DNA of 64,000 nt from Rattus norvegicus (lineage: Eukaryota > Chordata > Mammalia > Rodentia > Muridae). Location: positions 56,583,891-56,647,890 of the forward strand of contig NC_086040.1 of NCBI RefSeq assembly GCF_036323735.1, read 5' to 3'. The notes below the pieces were generated by a model. It was not told the DNA's origin and did not search any database. It saw nothing but the letters and a program-made list of their open reading frames with translations. Below, piece by piece: positions 62,558 to 64,000 of this stretch. Both the position numbers and the translations under genes were made by a program. Within the stretch, counting starts at the first letter, position 1; the number at the start of each line of letters is the position of its first letter.

Positions 62558-64000
62558 GTGTTCAGCTTCAAAGTCAAGTTCCTACAAGCTTTTTCCGCAT
62601 GGAACGAAAAGAACTCGACTGAGAATGTGTGATTCAGACAGGGAAACACACTTTTTTCTATATAGAGAGGTATGCTTATCACCTTCTAGGACCATTTAAA
62701 ACAAAGCTTAATCACCAGGTAAGAACAATTCACTTGTAAAATGAAAAAAAAAAGGCTGTTTTTTTATCTTCAAAGTCAACTTCCTACAAGCTTTTCCCTC
62801 ATGGAATGAACAGAATTCGCCAAAGAATGAGAGACTAAGACTGGGAAAAGCTTTTTCAGTCTATATAAATAAGTCTGCTTTTTTACAGTCTAGAACCACT
62901 TAAAACTAAGATTATTGGTCAAGTAACAGCAATTCACTTTTCAAAACACTAGCTGTGTGTTTATCTTCAAAGTCAACTTCCTACAAGCTTTACCCCCTTG
63001 GAAAGAACAGAATTCGCCAAAGAATGAGAGATTCAGACTGGGAAACCCATGTTTGTCTATATTCAAAAGTCTGCTTTTTAGCCTCAAGAACAACTTAAAA
63101 GTAAGCTTATTCGCCTAGTAACAGAAATTCACTTTTCAAAACACTAGCTGTGTGTTTATCTTCAAAGTCAACTTCCTACTAGCTTTTCCCTTTTGGAACG
63201 AACAGAATTCACCAAAGAATGGGAGACTGAGACTGGGAAAAGCTTTTTCAGTCTATATGAATAAGTCTTCTTTTTACCATCTAGAACCAGTTAAAACTAA
63301 GCTTATTGGCCAAGTAACAGCAATTCATTTTGCAAAACACTAGCTGTGTGTTTATTTCAAAGTCAACATCTTCTAAGCTCTTCCCCCTTGGAGAGAACAG
63401 AATTCACCTAAGAATGTCTGATTCAGACTGGGAAATGCAAGTATTGTCTACATTGAAAGTCTGCTTTTTACTGTCTAGGACCACTTAAAACTAAGCCTAT
63501 TGGCCATGTAAGAGCAATTCACTTTGCAGATCCTTAGCTCTGTGTTTATCTTCAAAGTGAACTTCCTACAAGCTTTTGCCGCTTGGAACGAACAGAATTC
63601 GCCAAAGAATGTTGGATTCAGACTGGGAAACCCATGTTTGGTCCACATAGAAAAGTCTGCTTTTTACTGTGTAGAACCACTTAAAACTAAGCTTATTGGC
63701 CAAGTAACAGCAATTCACTTTGCAAAACCCTAGCTGTGTGTTTATTTTCAATGTCAACTTCCTACAAGCTTTTCATACTGGAAACAACAGAATTCTGCAA
63801 AGAATGTTCGATTCCGACTGGGAAACCCATGTTTTGTCTACATTGAAAAGTGTGCTTCTTACCCCATAGAACCCCTTAAAACTAAGCTTTTTCACCAAGT
63901 AACAGCCATTCACTCTGCAAATCACCAGCTTTGTGTTCAGCTTCAAACTCAAGTTCCTACAAGCTTTTCCCAATTGGAAGGAACAGAATTAGCCAAAGAA
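62558..64000 (+). repeat. HOR unit 19, partial at window edge
   Basis: m1-m7 complete and the first 68 bases of m8, cut by the window. It corresponds to the start of unit 8 at an offset of 38,432 bases. In m1 the old box position reads GGAACGAAAAG. Confidence 0.9.

Larger units (their letters stand above)
1..64000 (+). repeat. Satellite array of ~196-bp monomers in higher-order repeats
   Basis: The window is continuous tandem satellite from first to last base, with about 326 monomers all in one orientation. A typical monomer opens with GTGTTTATCTTCAAAGTCAA, then has ACAAGCTTTT, CTTGGAA, GAACAGAATTC, CAAAGAATG, GACTGGGAAA, a TCTATAT element, GTCTGCTTTTTAC, TAGAACCACTTAAAACTAAG, AAGTAACAGCAATTCACTTTGC and the boundary AAAACACTAGCTGT. 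HindIII sites recur about twice per monomer and EcoRI sites in many. Neighbouring monomers differ clearly, while monomers of the same type in different HORs are nearly identical, which is the hallmark of higher-order repeat homogenisation. I saw no inverted monomer, transposon or unique sequence. The family is not one I can name. Confidence 0.98.

Noticed and set aside
1..64000. Some two hundred short open reading frames on both strands, up to 131 codons
   Set aside because: They recur with the satellite, overlap each other on both strands, mostly end at the boundary TAG or at other fixed stops, change frame because the monomer length is not a multiple of three, and resemble no protein family.
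1..64000. CRISPR array or phage-type repeats
   Set aside because: The repeat is contiguous with no unique spacers, monomers are ~196 bp, and no cas-like or other prokaryotic gene is present.
1..64000. Transposon, retroelement or insertion sequence within the array
   Set aside because: I found no break in monomer phase longer than a few bases, no terminal repeats with target duplication, and no reverse transcriptase or transposase reading frame.
1..64000. Assembly collapse or artificial duplication as the cause of near-identical HORs
   Set aside because: It cannot be excluded, but most copies carry their own private variants and distinct junctions, which a simple copying error would not produce. 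Read depth and spanning reads would decide.
1..64000. Primate alpha satellite or mouse minor satellite
   Set aside because: Monomer length (about 196 bp) and consensus do not match either; only the box core is shared.

Overview
The whole 64-kb window is one uninterrupted array of a tandem satellite. I see no gene, RNA gene, transposon, or non-satellite island longer than a few bases. The monomer is about 196 bp (193-203 bp) and AT-rich, and about 326 copies lie in the same orientation. Every open reading frame is a few tens of codons long, recurs with the repeat, and usually stops at a fixed TAG in the monomer's CACTAGCTG boundary, so I call no coding regions. This is a eukaryotic satellite of centromeric type. 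I do not recognise the family by name and cannot give a species.

Monomers fall into 17 distinguishable types, here called m1-m9, mX, mY, mZ and m10-m14 (boundary convention: GTGTTTATC or its equivalent). They are arranged in higher-order repeats (HORs). The fullest form is a 17-mer of about 3.33 kb (m1-m9, X, Y, Z, m10-m14). All other forms can be read as recombination products of it through hybrid monomers: a 14-mer of about 2.75 kb (m9/Z fusion, loss of three monomers), two different 12-mers of about 2.36 kb, a 5-mer of 984 bp, a 17-mer with a replaced front end, and two giant units of 44 and 54 monomers holding three and four tandem copies of a nested 10-mer (1,956 bp). The order from left to right is 14, 14, 12A, 5, 17, 17, 44, 14, 17, 12B, 17h, 12B, 5, 17, 17, 14, 17, 54, then a partial unit.

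The most interesting signal is in m11. On the minus strand each of its 23 copies carries a perfect match to the core of the CENP-B box (NTTCGNNNNANNCGGGN), once per HOR or per nested 10-mer. The same position in other monomers holds one- or two-mismatch versions. In mammals this is the binding site of the centromere protein CENP-B, so the array is best read as a candidate functional or recently functional centromere core, probably of a mammal. The species inference is weak because box-like motifs occur elsewhere.

On a larger scale, multi-HOR blocks are themselves duplicated: 12182-25541 resembles 48656-63973, and 7865-12181 resembles 38259-42576. This indicates recent expansion by unequal exchange or a similar process. 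The order and copy number assume that the assembly is correct, which the sequence alone cannot prove.
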